This document shows, one piece after another, positions 46,455 to 59,448 of a stretch of DNA of 64,000 bases. The notes beneath the pieces were generated by a model. That model was not told where the DNA came from. It was given only the letters and a program-made list of their open reading frames with translations, and did not search any database. Origin of the DNA: Acridotheres tristis (Eukaryota > Chordata > Aves > Passeriformes > Sturnidae); the NCBI GenBank assembly GCA_037013685.1, contig CM072884.1, positions 109,098,048 to 109,162,047 on the forward strand, written 5' to 3'. Positions within the stretch are counted from its first letter, which is position 1; the number at the start of each line of letters is the position of its first letter. The position numbers were made by a program, and so were the translations under genes.

Positions 46455-49400
46455 CTATGATGTAGGAGAACTTTATAATGTTGTATTTGGTTTGGAGCTC
46501 CACTTCTGCTTTTGCTTGGTTGGACACACTGCTCCTCCAAGTGCTCCCCTTCTTTCTAAATTGATTAAATCAGCCTGACTGATGGCAAAGGGGTTGGGAC
46601 AGTAACACAGACATTAGACAGAGTAAAATTCACCAAAGGAATATTTTGTGACACACCAAATACTGCTGGCACTGAATGCATACTGTGTTGTGGTGCCAGT
46701 TAAAACTTCTTAAGCTGTAGTCCTCAAAAATTGCACTTAGAAGTGTAAGAAGAATTGAAGTTGAAGAAAGAATCTGGGTGTTATAAAAATCCATTATAGG
46801 AATGATACGAAGTGCAAGAAAAATATATTACTTAGAAAAGCAAGGAACCTCCTCAGACCTGAACTTACTTAATAGAAGCACTGGAAGAGCATATTGGGAG
46901 GAAGTACAGCACTGCAGGGTCAGAATTTGTAGTATTCCTTTATTACAGTTGATTTCATGACAGTCCCTGCTTTGCTAGGCTGCAAATATGGGATTTCTGA
47001 ATCTACCGAAGATCAGGACCACACCCACACTGCAACCAGCACATCCCAGCTCCACTCCTCTGCTTCCCAGTCTTTTCAGCCAGGATTACAAGCATTCATC
47101 TGATTACAGAAGAGTTTCAGTTAGCATTTACCCAAATTGCAGGAGATACAGGGAAAACCATCTGAGCTCCTGTGTAACTATTCTCTCTCTTCCTTCCACC
47201 ACCCCAGGCACACCGACACTGTTTTCAATGGCATTGCTCTCCCTGTTTTTCTAACCTGCCACATGGATTTTACAGCCCACTTACAGCCACCAGCCCTTCA
47301 GCTCTGTTTGGATTAACCCACAGGTTATTTTTCTGTGGTTTGTGCTCTACTCAGTCTCACACCCCAGCTCCAGGAGGCAGTTTGCTGATGAACAGAAAGC
47401 ACTGACAGCAGATGCTGCCAGAGACCAGGTATCCAGGAGAAACCTCTGCATCCCAGGGGGAAACTCCTGGGGGAGAGGGCAGGAGCAATGCCCCAGAATA
47501 GTGATGAAGGTATGGTTTGAAGGAACATGTTTCCAACAAAAACCTGGTAATACAGCCCTGGAAAGAACCCACATCCAGTCAAACTCAGCTGCAGGCACCA
47601 CAAAACAACACACCAGTGAGAGGCCCCAGATCCCACTTGCTGTGACACCTGGGATGGGAAATAAAACCAGAATATTCACAATTCATTAATGCCCTCTCTC
47701 CTCTCCCATCCCACCGAGGAGGGATCCCCTGCACCCAGAACACATCTGGCAAAAGTTTTCCAAACCTTTTAAGACTCCCATGAAGGAGATGCCATGGCAG
47801 AGAAGATGAGAGGGCCCTAAATCAGCTGGGAGAGCAGGATTCTCCCACAAACACCTTCTCTCTCAAGCCAGTAGGATTTTGACACGGGTGTCATAACCTG
47901 CATCTGCCCCAAATGTACCTCACCAAAAATCCTGGCTCCAAGCATGACCAATGGCATGAACATCTCAGAGGCCACACTGAGCGATACCTCCAAGGACATT
48001 TCAGATCCTAGTGATGGGATTTCTCTTTTTTCAGCTGTACAACAATTCTCTTATTGGTGCCCAGAGATTTCAGGACTCAACTCCCATTCTCCAGCAGGAA
48101 ACGAAACATTTTTATAACTGTCCTTCAAACTCTGAGCTAAAATGTCTCAAAATCTAGCATTTAATTTGTGGGAAATTCCACCTTTTTCAATGAAGCTTTA
48201 CTCTCAAAGCAAAAGATGATTTCCAAAATTTCCCATGGAATAAAAACTCTGAAATTTGTTTCTTTAAAAAAGAATAACTAGGAATTTTCAACTATTTTAA
48301 AGAAATGCTTTACTATTTCATTTATATATACTGTTCTTATATTATTTAACAAATTGAAATATAGGAAATTGGTTATTCAGGAACTAAATATAACTACTCC
48401 TATTAATTCATAAAACATTAATTTTTATTCCATTTTGAAAATCATTAATGACAGTAGCAATTCAGTACACACTGAAGGCTTTGCTCCTTTCTGCTAAAAA
48501 CTTCTTTCTCTGTGCTGAAAGTTTCATCACATTTTTACTGACAGAATATATATAAAAGATTAAATCAAATTGCAAGTAAAATATGCCATTTCTTTTTTGT
48601 ACCATCTTATTCTTTTGAAACATTTTCCAAAATGGAAACATACATATAAGCATTTTTAAAAAATTCTTTGTGAAATTACTTGAAAAAGATACCACATGGG
48701 CATATTTCCACATAAAAAAGTAATCTGATTTTTCTGACAGACTCTTTTCTGGCTAATTGCACTGGGATTTTCATGAGGAGAGCCTAAAAACCTCACTCAG
48801 TTGAATACAGACTTTTGTTTCCTCTGTACACTTCCTTTTGGGATCTTGAGTGCACATATTTTCCCAGCATGGACTTTCCCTTTTCAAAATTAACCTGTTC
48901 TCCATTTCTCAGATAAACAGACCGTTAAGAGACATCTATTAGATTGCAGACAGTGGTTGCTTTTATTGAAAATACATATCCAGGAAAGTTAGTGCCCCAC
49001 CACTTCCCTTTACCACAGTTTCAGTTCCAGCTCTGTTACATCCAGGCTTTTTCTCCTGTGAATGCTGATCGAACTTCTGCTGAGCCTGGGGAAGGGGCAG
49101 GAAGGTTTTCTATCAAAGTGTTTAGTTGATTAGTTTTGTCCCTCTTTTTTTCAACATCAGAACTGAGGTGACCAGAAGTTTGTGTTAATTGGCAGTAAAT
49201 TAGATTAAATAAAAATTTCCCAAGTAGGGACAGTTTTGCCTGGAACAACTGCCTCACTCACTTGTGCTTCTCTCCCTGCACTGGAATTTATGACAAAATA
49301 AAAGGAAATCAGCACAATGACAAAGCAAACAATAATTTCACCAAGGAAACACTCACCACTCTAATATCACTAATGTGCAGGTGTTAAAATTAAGATCCCA

Positions 49401-50043
49401 GAGATTTTACAGAAATATATTTCACATCCACCTAATGTAAACAACATCAGACTCTTCACACTGTGACAAAGCAAAGGGCACAGGATGATTATTCTTAGAA
49501 AAAGCAGGTACAGAACGTTCCTATCACAGATGATTACATAAAATAATAGATCTAAACCAGACATATAATCACATGAAATGATTTTTAAGATTTAAACAGT
49601 CTTTTCTTATAGACAGAGTTCATTTTCCTACCTTTCTGCTTCCTTACTTGGTATTAATTCATATTAATGAACCAACACGCCTCATCTGACTGCAGGCACA
49701 TAACGCCACTGAAGTCCAAAATTCCTAAATCCTTTTATTTAAGGGTTCTTGATGGTCTGAAGTGCATATTTGGAATGTCAGAAAATCAGAATGTCTCTCA
49801 TTGTCACATTTTCTATTGTCTCATTGTCACAGAAGGCTTCAGGGTCAGGTCCATTACAAGTCCCAGGCCTGACCACTTGCCATGGATTACCTTTTACAGG
49901 AATGAGGAAGACATAGGGGAGTGAAGGGTGTCAAAATCTCAACCTACAGGGCAGCAAAAACCCCATGCATTTTATCACAGTTACAAAGCAATAATCCAGG
50001 AAGGGTTCTAATGGATGAAGTAGACCCCATTCCCACCTCCCTG
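46455..50043. other. Non-coding DNA, no gene seen
   Basis: 46980-47690 is GC-richer with overlapping frames on both strands (to 115 codons), none recognised. 48280-48720 is very AT-rich. A 13-bp direct repeat (TCTCATTGTCACA) occurs at 49796 and 49819. Confidence 0.55.
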
Positions 50044-50219
50044 CTGGTGGAACAGGTTGCCCAGAGAAGCTCTGGATGCTCCATCCCTGGAAGTGTTCAA
50101 GGCCAGGCTGGATGGGGCTCTGAGCAACCTGGGATAGTGGGTGGCAGCCCTGCTGATGACAGGCACTTTGAAACAAGATGGTTTTTAATGTCCCTTCTAC
50201 ACCCAAACCATTCTATGAC
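50044..50219 (+). mobile_element. CR1 LINE 3' fragment, plus orientation
   Basis: The stretch reads GGAACAGGTTGCCCAGAG, then CCATCCCTGGAAGTGTTC, then AAGGCCAGGCTGGATGGGGC, then CTGAGCAACCTGG, and ends with CCCAAACCATTCTATGACA. These are the diagnostic blocks, in order, of the CR1 3' untranslated end found in birds and other sauropsids. The copy is 5'-truncated to about 175 bases and has no reverse transcriptase. It is the clearest mobile element in the window and the main evidence for the host lineage. The 5' edge is approximate. Confidence 0.95.
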
Positions 50220-50748
50220 ACTTGACAAAGGCTGAACCCACATGGAGGAACAGTTCAGTTGAAATTCAAAACCACAAAAGTTCCAGGTCTGGATCAAAAC
50301 AGGATTTCTCCACTGCCTGAGGAGGGGCTGTGCTTCAGTCCACCAGCAGTACAAAACCAAACCTCCACCCTGAACATCCTCCCAGCATGAACTCATCTAA
50401 AAGGAAAAAGCTTCCAATTTTAGTTGTCTATATCTAGGGAGAAAAGAGGAAGTAGCAAAGAAAAGAAAGCAGGTACTAGTAAATCAGAGAAAACTCTTCT
50501 GCTTTCCTACAAACTCCATTATAAATTTCTTGAAAGAACTTTTGGTTAGTTAATTCAGGGGTTTCCTACCTCTGTTTTTTCTGTGTTCTTATGTTTGTTT
50601 CTTCTTGTTGTTTTGACTGTACAAAATAAAACTCTGCTTCCCCACCCAGTAAGGAATTAACAGACACTGTAAACTGAATCATGACATTTGCATTTGCTCA
50701 TTCTTGTTATCAACTTGATACTTCCCCTTCCTCCTCCCATTCTTCAGG
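50220..50748. other. Non-coding DNA, no gene seen
   Basis: The end of this stretch (50709-50748) is a strong pyrimidine tract leading to the acceptor described next. Confidence 0.6.
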
Positions 50749-51112
50749 TTTCTGAAGGAGGCCACAGTGTGGCAGCCCAGTACCAAAAACAGATGGCTGA
50801 CAGGGTCAGCAGTGTCCCAGTGACAATTTATCACGGCAATAAGTGCACAGGGAGCAAATATTCAACTCTTTTTGCTGCAGTCACAGATGGCAGGAGTGAG
50901 AGGGACAGGATTACTTGCTCTCTTGCTGAAGGAGCCCACTCCATGCAGGTCTGGTCAAATACTGTGTTAAGGATATTCTCTCAGTCACCTTTTCAGAGAA
51001 ATATTTTGCAGAATAACAGATGTGACAAAATTTCTTTGTGAAATTTCAACTTAAAATTACCTTTTTCAGTATCATTCCACTTAATTCATTACATTACTTC
51101 TATTTTAGAAAG
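50749..51112 (+). other. Candidate exon of about 364 bp, plus strand
   Basis: CTTCCCCTTCCTCCTCCCA followed by TTCTTCAG at 50748 is the best acceptor-like tract in the window. AAAG|GTGAGT at 51112/51113 is a strong donor. One frame is open from the acceptor for about 97 codons to a stop at 51041 (VSEGGHSVAAQYQKQ at its start), which resembles no family I know. It would fit a long non-coding RNA exon, or a last coding stretch followed by untranslated sequence. No support beyond the sites. Confidence 0.2.
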
Positions 51113-54100
51113 GTGAGTAATATACCAGCTCTTCCATAGTCATAAAATAACTTTTAGCTTCTTCCACTACTCCCTATGAGAAGCACTGCATCTGATATAA
51201 TGGTGAGTTAAAAAAAAATAAACAAGACCACAAAACTCAAACCCCACCATTGTGAAGGAGACTCATGCAGGGAAAACAGAATCTGAATCAGACAGAATAT
51301 TAACATAATATTTCAGTTAAAAGACCCCAAAGAGTACCTGTCTCTTTTCATTTCTGAAGTGTGAGTGATGATTTCCCTTTAGAAAATTCTAAAATAAGCA
51401 TCCAGAGAGCTCCAAATCCAAGTGCCCTGCATCACACCTCCTTCTACATCCTGGACAAACAACCAAGTCTGTGGAAATGTCTTTTTTTTTTTCTCATTAC
51501 AAATATGTTCTGATGTGACTTCAGCCTCTTGAGCTGTGACCTCATCCCACCTAGCAAGCTGAGCAGATCTAGAGGACTGATCACTGCTTGGATGGGCAGA
51601 GCCAAGGAAAGCCTCGCCTTGTCCCACAGCTCAGGGGCTGATTCAGGGAGTGGAACCTTCTCTTCTGAGTCAGCACTGAGTCACTGATGGGGCTCAGTGC
51701 TATGGGACAAGGTATTTCCAAAGAAGTGTTTCCACTAAAACACAAACCAAGCTCCAGCTGAGGACTGAACACAGCTCTACTCAGCCAAGACAATGAGTGC
51801 AGCAGCTTTACACTGGTAAAAATACAGAAAGTCAAACAGTATTTTATTTCCTGCATCTAGAAACTAGATGATTTCATCTAATTATTAAACAGTAAAACCT
51901 TCACATCAGGCAGTGACACTGCTCTGTCTTGCCAGGGGATCAGTCTTCTCATCACTTCCATACACAGAGAGTTGGAGCTCCAACTCCTGTTCCTCCCACC
52001 CACATTTGCCTTGCCAAACAGAGCCATGTACAGGTTTTATACTCCACCAGCACAGCTCCTCTTCCCTCCCTGTGAAATGGAGCTGGAAGCACTGGATGTG
52101 TGGCCCCATGAAAACCCAGTTTTCCTCTAGAAAAGCCTACAGCCAGAGTAGCAGGGCAAGATTATGAGGGTAAGGGTAGGAAATGCTGCAGGATCTCCAG
52201 AGCTCACTCAGGACTTAAACCCTTTCCTTCCTTACCACAGGATTTTGTTCCTACAGAGTCTTCTGAGCAAGCACAGGGTAGAAAGGTTATATGCAAACAT
52301 GCAAACCATTGCAAGAGTTCATCTCTGTTTAAGAGTCTAAGTGAAAAAAATTATTTTTTGTTGGTGTTTAGGTTCCTAGACACTGAATAGTACATGGGAC
52401 CCTTTGTCCATTATACCTGCCAGGACAGGAGAAATTGCTTCAGCTCTTATCCGATGTCTGGGGCCAGACACTGTTTCCGTCCTGATTTCACTCAAACCCT
52501 TCCATGTGCCATCCTCTGGAACACCCAGTGGGAATTCCAGAGGGGCTGAACATGGGCCACACTACCCCACTCAGCCCCAAGCCCTTCTTTTCACCACCAC
52601 TCTGTCCCTCCTGTGGTGCCCATTCTGGCACCACAGCAGCTTGGCCACTGGCCTCCAAAACATTGTCAGCTCTCTGGGGAAAGCACAGCAGCCAGGCTGC
52701 TGAAAAAGCAGCCAGTGCTCAGGGCTCTGTCAGCTGCTACCAATAACTGATGCCTAAATCCAGAGCAGACACCCAGCTCCTCAAGTCTTCCAGCTGTTGG
52801 CACCATGGGATCAAGCCCACAATCAGAAGGTAGGTCTAAAAGAATAAATTCCACAAGGAAATAGACAGGACTCACAGCTGTCACCTTGAATCAGCGAAGT
52901 TGAAGAGGGTACACATTGTCTCACCATAAACTGTCCTTAGCTTCTTCTTTTGCTTTCTCTGGTGTCTCATTTCCACACTGTCTTTCCTTGCAAGGAAGAA
53001 AAACATCCCAATAGTCTGCTCATTCCATTGCTAGCTTTAGGTGGACAGATAAGAGCACAAAAATCCTTAAGGATAATTTTAGGTCATCCATAGGCTGCAT
53101 TTTAGAGGTCTGGTACAGCTGCCTAGCTGTATGTTAGATTGTCATATATTTACATACATTTACAAAGTGTATGTGGCTTTCTCACCAATGCAGCTAGAAA
53201 AGCATGCTCACTAATCTCCAATTTTAACTCAGAAAAACCTTTTCTTTTTCTTTCCATAGGAAAATGCCAGTTCCTGAAATATATACATCTATATTCTGCA
53301 GGAACAGCTTGATTGAATCAAATCTTCTAAGAGAGTGCAAACACACTTCCTAGGGAAACCTGGCTGGTTTCCTGCTAGCTCCTGGCCTCCCTGGGAGCCT
53401 CCCTGGTGAGCAGCATGTCTGGGCTCACAGGCTCCCTGCTGCAATCACCACAAGGAGCCCTGTCCTTTTCTGTTTGAAATTGTGAAATGAAAATCTTTCT
53501 TTTATTAATTAAATGAAATTTCATGTTCCTGCTCTGTGGGAAGTGAAAAATTCCAACTTAATTTTAATTCAGAAAGGATGTGAGGGTGGTGATAAACTTT
53601 CCCATTTCTCCCTCTACAGGAATTTGAGGTTCTGATGAGCCCTTCTTACACATCATTGCTTATTCCATTGCCCACCTCTGGGTGGGTAAAGACAACTGGT
53701 GGAAATCCAAACCTGACAAATTAACATTTGAAAAAAGTTAAACTAACCAACTGTTATGAGTTTAACAACAAACAGGAGCCTACTTCCCCAGAGACCAACC
53801 ATGGAGAGCAGCTGGCAATAAAATCTGATTGCATGTGGAAGTGGTTAGGAAAACAAAACAAAACAATAATACAACTTCAGCACACAAACTCAAACTTTTA
53901 ATCTCACCCCAGCCTTGGGAAAAAAAAATAATCAAGTAGCAGAAAGAGCAACTTAATTTTTAAGCAGTACTTTCCAACCGTGAATCTCAGAAAATTTAAT
54001 GAAGTTAAAAGTTTCACAAATAGAAAAATACACACAAAAATTTCAAAAAATAAGGAAGATGAGCAGGCCAGTGGTAGGTGAGCAGAGCATGTTTCACAGC

Positions 54101-54814
54101 CCAGCACTCAGCCTTCAAGAAATTATCAAGGTGAGTGAAAGACTCAGGTTTCCTTGGGCATAGACCTTGTGCTCTTCAGTTGCTGCCTGTGAGCCCTGGA
54201 CTGTTCTGTCCCCACTGCCAACAGGCAGGACAGCCCTTGAAGGTGGCAGGATTTCCAAGCAGCAACTTTTTCAGCTGGATTGACACCAACATGATCACCT
54301 TCTCCCTCCTATAAACCACCTACATGGAGTCTTCCTCTTTAGGGACATCTTTTGTGGCTGCTGTCTGCATCCCTCTGGGTGAAGGTGCAACCAAGAAATA
54401 AAATTTTGGTCTTAGAGCAGCCTCCATTCCAACAACACATTTCTTACATGGGGAAATGACTGAAGCTTGACTTTGCCCATCCCAGAGAAGAGTCAAAAAG
54501 CCCAGAGACATCTGCCCAGGATCCTGAGGGAGCATTTTAGCTGCAAGCATTGTAACATCTAGGCCAGCATGAGATAATGTTTTGGCTACCTCCTTGAGGT
54601 AATTTACGTGACGAGTACAAGATCCCTTTGTGGCTGGTGTTAACATTTCGGATTAGGGCTGCAAAGGGTGTTGAGAGAAACAAAGTAGACATCTGGTCAT
54701 ACTGTTGGAATTTATGTGGGAAGCAAGAGAAGTGTCTGCAAACCACTGAAAAACAAGATTTAAACACAGAGAAGGGGGGAAAACATCATAGTTCAGCAGG
54801 TCAGGGTGGCAGGT
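51113..54814. other. Non-coding DNA, no gene seen
   Basis: Open frames to about 108 codons on both strands, none recognised. A donor-like AAG|GTGAGT at 54130/54131 lacks a good acceptor. Confidence 0.6.
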
Positions 54815-55057
54815 ATGAGGACACTGCTCCTCCTGCTGAGTTTTCCAGTGTGCATTTCACCACTGCTGGGCAGGGTAAGTGCAAGGAGCATTTCCATGCT
54901 GAAAGATACAGAGGGATTCTATAAACCACTCGTGCAGAGAACAGTTGGATTAGATTTTCTGTGGCAAGAAACAGACTTCCAGAACAGATTAAAACAGCTC
55001 TTAAGAAAAAAAAAAGCCCACAAACTCTGCCTTGACATAGCCTTGCAAAAAGCATGA
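54815..55057 (+). CDS. Possible small secreted protein or first coding exon (unproven)
   Basis: From the ATG at 54815 the frame runs 80 codons to a stop at 55055. The start is a textbook signal-peptide pattern: Met-Arg-Thr, five Leu, then a hydrophobic SFPVCISPLL and a Gly. The rest is basic and hydrophilic, with a RKKK cluster near residue 66. An AGG|GTAAGT donor occurs at about residue 20, so the ATG could instead open the first coding exon of a spliced secreted protein. No TATA box or CpG cluster is seen upstream, and the minus strand is also open here. I recognise no family, and hydrophobic starts arise by chance. Confidence 0.15.
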   Translation: MRTLLLLLSFPVCISPLLGRVSARSISMLKDTEGFYKPLVQRTVGLDFLWQETDFQNRLKQLLRKKKAHKLCLDIALQKA

Positions 55058-57919
55058 CACATCCACCCCTCCTTGCAGCAAAGGCATTTGGGGTAGGTGT
55101 TGAAGAAAAGCTTGGTATCAAAGATGAGCAAATTAATTTCTATACTGATTTTTTCAGCAGTGAGAGTCATCCTTTTTTGGTTTTGCTGCTGCCATTTCTT
55201 TGATGCAATATCTGGGAAAGCTGTGGGAAGAGAGCCCAGGTTTTTTGGTTCCAAGACAGCAGCTAAGCTACCAGATCATGGCATCTTTCTGCACAAAAGG
55301 GCAGTTATAGGCACAAGAAAAATATCCCATATGAAAAACAAATTAGAGAAGAAACTTAACATTTATGACTTTTTGGACAGGATCTTTTTGTTTATTTGTT
55401 GATAACAGATTTTTAAAGGGAAGAAAATTTAGCTGATTACAATAGAAGCATCCTTTTTAAAAAATAATTCTCAGTTTACTTAAAAGCTCAGAATTCACAC
55501 TGCTCAGAAGAGTGGCAGGTCCAGCAACCAAGGCAGATATTTATTATAAATATTATCTGCTATTTAAAAGAAAAATGTATTCCAGTAGAGGACATATTGC
55601 CTCTTGAAGGGAAGGAGGAGTTTCCACACAGTCCTAAAAGACAATCTTACTTTTTAAATTGATAGTCCTATACATATTTGAGGCAGAGAAAATATACTCA
55701 GTCATTAAGACTTGTGTTTTGAATGATACTTTCTTTTAATCTGCAAGGAAACATCTCCAAATTTTGGGAGTCACAGACCCAAATCCTTATTTTTAAAGTA
55801 AATACTTGATATGGCCACCTTTGTCACAAAATGGACTTGCAGATTAGACAGGCACCACTGATAAGTCTGAGATAGAGAAAAGAACTAAAAAACCCTAAAG
55901 TTTTAGAACTTAGAGAGCACTTAGAGTGCTTTGAGAATTGAATGATCAGCTTGAGGAAAAACAGCCAGTACCCATGAACTCATAATGCCCAGTCAAACTG
56001 AAGGCCAAAAAAAAAAAAGTTGTCTTGTCTTGCACTTCCTAGTGAAATTCCAATGTCCCCAAGGCTGAAAGCAAGTGCTTGCAAAACTTAATATAAAAAT
56101 CCTCTGCACCTTCATATTTTTATGTGAGTTCCTGAGTTAGGAGCAGATGGGTTTTGCAGATTTAAATCTTTGAGGTTTGACTGCTTGAGGTGCACTTAAA
56201 TACTTCTCATTGCTGCTATTAGAATGAACATGTTTCACCAGTTAATAAGGTAGCAAACTTTGAAATGTAGGCATATGGGCAGCGTGGGAATTCAAGTGAA
56301 CTTGTGTTTCTGTGGGATGGAACAGCCTTGTGCCATCAAAGGTGAAAATCGTTAATGGCTGGAAGTCCAACATCTGCTACACCACCTTCACGTGGTTCCA
56401 TGTGAAAACAAAATCCATATGAATCCCTGGTAGGAAGCAGGACCTCGTGAGCCCTCTTCAGGCTCCCAGGATGCCCTGGCCAGCCCTGCCTGGCACATGC
56501 CCAGCCTCCAATTTCACCTGTCACATGAAGCAGGGCTGCACAGCACTTCAGTGAAATACCAACCTTATACTTTTCCTGCTTTTAAACTACATCATTATGT
56601 AATATTTTAGGGAGATAGTATTCTTAATACTGATTTCTATTTTACACTTTTTCCTGTAACAGCAAAAAGCTTCAGAAATGAGACTGTTGCTGAGACTGAT
56701 TTTGCCTTACCACCGTTCTGTTTAATAAAATAGTTAAAAAATACACTGTTTTCAATTTTATCAGTGTTCACCCTGAAAACAATACTCAAAAACTTTAGCA
56801 ACAGGTAGAACATGAAGAACCCTCTCAGCCTGAAAAATTTGTATCTGACTTGCAATAATTTTTTCTTTCAAGACTTCTAAACTTTTTAATATACAAAGTA
56901 AACATTACAAATACATTCTCCTCATTAGAAAGGACCCTGCCTCACATCTCTTCATATTTTAAGAGCAGAAATTGTTGAAACTTGCACATTCTGGTGCCCT
57001 AATGAGTCTTAAGGCAGAAGTCATTCCTCAGCTAAGGTGACTGTATTGATTAGGGTGTGTAGTACTTGCACAGATGAGTTGTTTGAAAACCTTCTATGAT
57101 TTTTTAACAGCTATAATTATAAATGCTGGCACAGTTGAATGAATCAGTGCAGCCACACCAGTGCTGGACAGTGATACAAATGTGCCTCCCTCCCTCCCTG
57201 AAGGAAGAAGAAACCACACATACATAACTCTGCTGGTTAAAAAAAACAAAATTACCATATCTCTAATTAGTTTAAAAAATATGCAAAGGCCAAGCCCTGG
57301 GAGAGAGTTGTGGTTAACCAGAATTTCCATGGATAAATTTCATTTGAGAGCCTATTTATTAAGTAAATGTGGGTGTTGGTCACCTGACTCAGTACAGATT
57401 CTTCCAAGAGCTATTTTACAAATTACTGAGAGAAACAGGAACCTTCAGGGCACAACTGCTTCATCCTAAGGAGGAAAGATAAAGCATGACAGGTAGATCA
57501 CACTCAGCAATGCCTGTTCTCTCCACTGACTGTGACTGGAGCCCAGGGAGATTTGTTCTGATAAAAACACCTTCTTCAAATATCTGCAGACATTAAGAGA
57601 ATGCAAAATCATTCCTGCTCTAGCTAAGGCTCCAAGAGAAGACAACAAATGTTGGTTTAGAACAGAAATCTCCCACTTTAGGGCAAGAGCTGCATCAATA
57701 ATCAACTGAAGCAGAGTTATCACTTACTACATCCATAGGGCACATCTCCTGCTGCTCCACAAGCAATCCCAAAGGCTTTTGGCCAGACTGCCTGTGTGGC
57801 AAAAGGTTGGATGACTCCTAGTGGATAAACCACATCCTGTCACTGGTCAGGAAGAAACCTGAGGACTTCCAAGTCCCTTGAGGATAAATTACTCAGAGAA
57901 AAATCTATAAGGGTTTTAT
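55058..57919. other. Non-coding DNA, no gene seen
   Basis: A (CTCC)n-type short repeat lies at 57185-57199. No frame or mobile element recognised. Confidence 0.6.
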
Positions 57920-57942
57920 TAGTAGTAGTAGTAGTAGTAGTA
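57920..57942. repeat. (TAG)n trinucleotide microsatellite
   Basis: Seven to eight uninterrupted units. Confidence 0.95.
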
Positions 57943-59417
57943 TTTAAAATGTAAGTGCCTTAAAATAGCATGACCAGGAAGGGTGGATTCAGGGAGTTGA
58001 CATCTGACAGATGTTGGTAGTTATGAAAAACTCTGGAATCCAGCCCAAAGACTCACTGACTGAAATAGGCTTGACACCCAGATCTAACCAGGGAAGCAAA
58101 TGCCCAGATCCCTCCATCCTCTCTCTGGTGCCTGGGTGCCAGATGTGTCAGTGTCTAGTCAACAGCAGAGAGGCCACAAAGTACTTCCTCACTGTTACAA
58201 ACAAAACCCCGTCCTGGCTTGTGTCATTTAATAAATGTGCCTTTCAGCTCTTAATGTTGTGGTTCCCAAACCAGCCCAAGCAGCAGGAAAGGAGGATTAG
58301 TGTCTTTCCAGAAAGGATGCAGCAGTGAGTCACGATCTCAGCACTGCTGTGAGTCACTTCAACAGTGCTGCTGAATGGCTCAGCTATGAACATAAAGAGA
58401 CAAAACATTCCCTTTGCATTAGAGATCACAGGCAAATCCCCAAATCCAGACTGGGAGATGCCTGTGGTCCAACCCTGTATCCAGATAAGAACTTCCCCTC
58501 TGCTTCTGCTCATTTTTGTGATGACAGGGAGCAGAGAGTAGCAGAAACATGAGACAGCTGGATTGTAGCTGTGCTTGCAACTCTGCCCCATCACCCACTG
58601 CAGCAATGAGCTGCTCCAAAGCCCTGAGTTTTCATTTACTGTGAATTTTGCTTCTCAAAATCCCGTCTGTGACAGTCCTTGACAGTCATCCCTGCACCTC
58701 TCTGGGAGGAGCACTGTGTCTGTGGCCTGGGGCAGGACAACCCCCCCTAGGCACAGGGTCATAGGCAGATTTTCCTTGCCTTCTAGTGAGCAGAAAAAGC
58801 CATCCTTATTTGGACAAATATCTAATAAATATCTCTTTTCCTAATCTAGGTCCGAACATGCCTGGGTTGGAGTCAACATCTTTCCTGTAAACAAGTGACT
58901 TCCCTGATCAGAGGTTAGACCTTCACTGGAAAGCCTTAATGATTTCTGCTAGCAATGTCACATTACTTAAATCCTCAGCTTAAGCTCGACTCAGATGGTA
59001 AAATGATCCCAGAAAAAGGTGATGCTAAAGACATTGCCTGCTGAGCCAACCAGATCATTCACCCCCCAACCTTTCTTCTCATGTGCATCAGAGTCAAGTG
59101 GAACTTGGTAGATAGACCTGGAGGTTTCCAGCAAATGAATCCTGCAGGCAAATCTAAGCCCTTGCAACAAGACGCCTCTGTTGTTTCTGAGAAGATTTTG
59201 CATATAAATAAAGCAGCAGCTCACAGCTTAAAGAAATCACAGCAGTTCATGGCAGGATATAATAGAATACCTTGAATTTAGATGGAGATCAAAAATACCT
59301 TTCATTATATAAAAACTCCAAACCACAAATGCTACTTCGCACTTTCAGATTACATATTTTTGTGAGCAAGTAAAACTGAGCAGGGAACAAACCCTTCTAA
59401 TTAGTGAGAGACTTACC
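57943..59417. other. Non-coding DNA, no gene seen
   Basis: Frames to about 120 codons at 58244-58606 on the minus strand, none recognised. Confidence 0.6.
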
Positions 59418-59448
59418 TGGATGCAATATCCAGTTACTTCTGGATGAC
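59418..59448 (-). other. Candidate 31-bp microexon (splice-site pair), minus strand
   Basis: On the minus strand, AATTCTCAAATTGCAG ends above 59448 and GCATCCAG|GTAAGT, a perfect donor, follows at 59418/59417. The acceptor tract is only moderate and the exon is very short, so the donor may belong to an exon with a different upstream edge. Confidence 0.12.
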
